Assembly: GCA_014360105.1 (NCBI GenBank) | Contig: JACIYD010000107.1 | Span: 1 to 5,958 of the forward strand | DNA length: 5,958 nucleotides | Reading direction: 5' to 3' | Origin: Clostridia bacterium | Lineage (GTDB): Bacteria; Bacillota; DSM-521; Neomoorellales; SLTJ01 | The notes under the pieces: generated by a model | What the model was told of the DNA's origin: nothing | The model's database searches: none | The model's input: the letters and a program-made list of their open reading frames with translations, nothing else | Made by a program: the position numbers and the translations under genes | Shown here: piece by piece, positions 5,814 through 5,958 of the stretch | Layout of the letters: each line of letters starts with the position of its first letter | Numbering within the stretch: position 1 is the stretch's first letter

Positions 5814-5840
5814 ACCTATGCTTGCGCATTGGACATAGGT
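5814..5840 (-). repeat. 7-bp inverted repeat just after the upstream ligase stop
   Basis: ACCTATG (5814-5820) and CATAGGT (5834-5840) form a perfect 7-bp stem around a 13-nt loop that itself contains the palindrome TGCGCA. It begins 6 nt after the stop codon of the upstream ligase paralog on the minus strand. There is no T-run behind it, so it is more likely a 3'-end stabilising hairpin or a protein site than a stand-alone terminator. Confidence 0.35.
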
Positions 5841-5846
5841 CACCTG

Positions 5847-5958
5847 CTACTCGGTATGGCGCAAATCCTTAAAACGCTTGGCCTTGGTCTCGTAGCGCGG
5901 GAGGCTGCCGTAGGGGCAGATTTCCAGGCGGAAATGGAGGTTCGTTTTCAGCCAGAGT
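5847..5958 (-). CDS. Second phenylacetate-CoA ligase family protein, C-terminal fragment
   Basis: The last 36 codons of a gene entering from beyond position 5958, ending in TAG at 5849-5847. The visible protein contains LKTNLHFRLEICPYGSLPRY followed by ETKAKRFKDLRHTE. It aligns without gaps to the C-terminus of the complete ligase at 5213-3873, with 25 of 36 residues identical by eye, including the catalytic-lysine segment GSLPRYExKAKRFKDLR. It is therefore the end of the small C-terminal domain of a paralogous AMP-forming ligase, and the two genes are a tandem pair on the same strand separated by about 630 bases. The differences (for example W for R and C for H within the segment) show an old duplication or separate recruitment rather than a recent copy. 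Whether the rest of this gene is intact cannot be seen. Confidence 0.9.
   Translation of the reverse strand, partial: LWLKTNLHFRLEICPYGSLPRYETKAKRFKDLRHTE

Noticed and set aside
1..5958. Searched for tRNA, rRNA, CRISPR arrays, insertion-sequence ends and phage genes
   Set aside because: No cloverleaf, regularly spaced repeats, transposase motifs or terminal inverted repeats with target duplications were visible.

Overview
The window carries a compact minus-strand gene cluster from what looks like an anaerobic, GC-rich Gram-positive bacterium. The organism is inferred from strong GGAGG-type ribosome binding sites before most genes, a consensus sigma-A-type promoter, a GTG start, and a tungsten aldehyde oxidoreductase beside acyl-CoA ligases. 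That combination is common in Clostridia of the Moorella, Desulfotomaculum and Pelotomaculum kind. No 16S or other taxonomic marker is present, so this is inference. All credible genes are on the minus strand, so transcription runs from high to low coordinates.

Layout in transcription order: (1) the last 36 codons of a phenylacetate-CoA-ligase-family protein (5958 to 5847); (2) a non-coding interval of about 630 bases with a 16-bp palindrome, a TTGAAA-N17-TATAAT promoter, and a leader of about 450 nt that can fold into a row of back-to-back hairpins; (3) a complete phenylacetate-CoA-ligase-family gene (5213 to 3873), paralogous to the first; (4) a 67-residue helical protein of unknown function (3786 to 3583); (5) an FAD/NAD-dependent oxidoreductase (3526 to 2105); (6) a tungsten aldehyde:ferredoxin oxidoreductase (AOR) catalytic subunit (2103 to 139), starting 1 nt after the previous stop; (7) the start of a 4Fe-4S ferredoxin-type protein (68 to beyond the window edge).

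Genes 5 to 7 have the composition of a three-part AOR complex like AorABC of Aromatoleum: tungstopterin subunit, FeS electron-transfer subunit and FAD/NADH subunit. Here the order is FAD, tungsten, FeS. Together with the CoA ligase they make a plausible short pathway: aldehyde is oxidised to carboxylic acid at the tungsten centre, electrons pass through FeS clusters to FAD and NAD+, and the ligase activates the acid to acyl-CoA with ATP. Phenylacetaldehyde, phenylacetate and phenylacetyl-CoA are the obvious candidates from the ligase family, but the substrate is not proven by sequence. The pathway could also run towards aldehyde.

The points most worth a second look are the structured leader and palindromic operator before the operon, the unexplained 67-residue gene conserved in position between ligase and oxidoreductase, the apparent replacement of an AOR active-site glutamate by threonine, and the tandem ligase paralogs.
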